Below are positions 63,967 through 64,000 of a DNA stretch of 64,000 nt, piece after piece. Positions within the stretch are counted from its first letter, which is position 1, and every line of letters begins with the position of its first letter. The notes below the pieces were generated by a model. That model made no database searches. It was not told where the DNA came from and saw nothing but the letters and a program-made list of their open reading frames with translations. The position numbers and the translations under genes were made by a program. This DNA comes from Erinaceus europaeus (lineage: Eukaryota > Chordata > Mammalia > Eulipotyphla > Erinaceidae), in NCBI RefSeq assembly GCF_950295315.1, contig NC_080175.1, positions 69,811,357 through 69,875,356 of the forward strand, written 5' to 3'.

Positions 63967-64000
63967 TTTTTTTCTTTTCATTGGGGCATTAGTGGTTTAC
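63967..64000 (-). mobile_element. L1 3' end, cut by window edge
   Basis: 'cattggggcattagtggttta' matches the extreme 3' end of the second L1 type and continues outside the window. Confidence 0.55.

Noticed and set aside
1..64000. CRISPR array, operon, phage or bacterial defence system
   Set aside because: Composition, SINEs, L1 and LTRs are mammalian. No regularly spaced direct repeats with unique spacers were seen; tandem repeats are microsatellites.

Overview
This window is mammalian nuclear DNA packed with transposable elements. I find no protein-coding gene in it that I can defend. The most abundant repeat, my label SINE-A, has a tRNA-like head with pol III A- and B-box matches, then a CT-rich body and an A-rich tail. 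It matches the SINE I associate with the European hedgehog (Erinaceus, Eulipotyphla). That assignment is from memory, so the organism is an inference; the mammalian origin is secure because L1, MIR, SINEs and LTR elements are all present.

Other families, with my own labels: SINE-B (tRNA-like head, then 'catgcctgaggct'), SINE-C (ends like 'gctatttygctggccc' on the minus strand), SINE-D (minus copies carry 'aggacctcatgct'), and an L1-mobilised repeat called E-element here. Several E-element copies are 5'-truncated, have an A-rich 3' end and are flanked by 12-17 bp target-site duplications (TSDs). E is probably an L1 3' UTR lineage. Bona fide L1 ORF2 remnants occur at 3.1-3.7, 7.0-7.3, 20.9-21.6, 25.1-25.7 and 28.6-29.9 kb. 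L1 3' ends of a second type lie at 13.7, 23.7 and 59.2 kb and at the right edge.

Layout. 0-29.9 kb: dense SINE/L1/E-element sequence with several datable nestings, including E into old L1 (10.8 kb), E into SINE-A (15.5 kb) and a solo LTR into a SINE (16.4 kb). 29.9-39.6 kb: repeat-poorer DNA with long stretches I cannot assign. 39.9-41.0 kb: two related LTRs in minus orientation with long inverted termini. 42.9-43.9 and 62.8-63.4 kb: LTR-like blocks. 48.1-49.7 kb: the one gene-like locus, a CpG island with a candidate splice donor, preceded by a degenerate ~100-bp triplicated repeat and followed directly by ~400 bp of nearly pure pyrimidine sequence. 50.8-53.2 kb: an apparently ancient repeat broken up by SINEs. 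55.9-59.7 kb: two separate inverted duplications. 57.4-60.8 kb: a SINE pile-up, mostly on the minus strand.

The window probably covers the promoter and first exon of an unidentified gene, plus flanking or intronic DNA. I see no new enzymatic or defence system. The most useful observations are the CpG island with its flanking repeats, the inverted duplications, the LTR pair, and the two length forms of the E-element.
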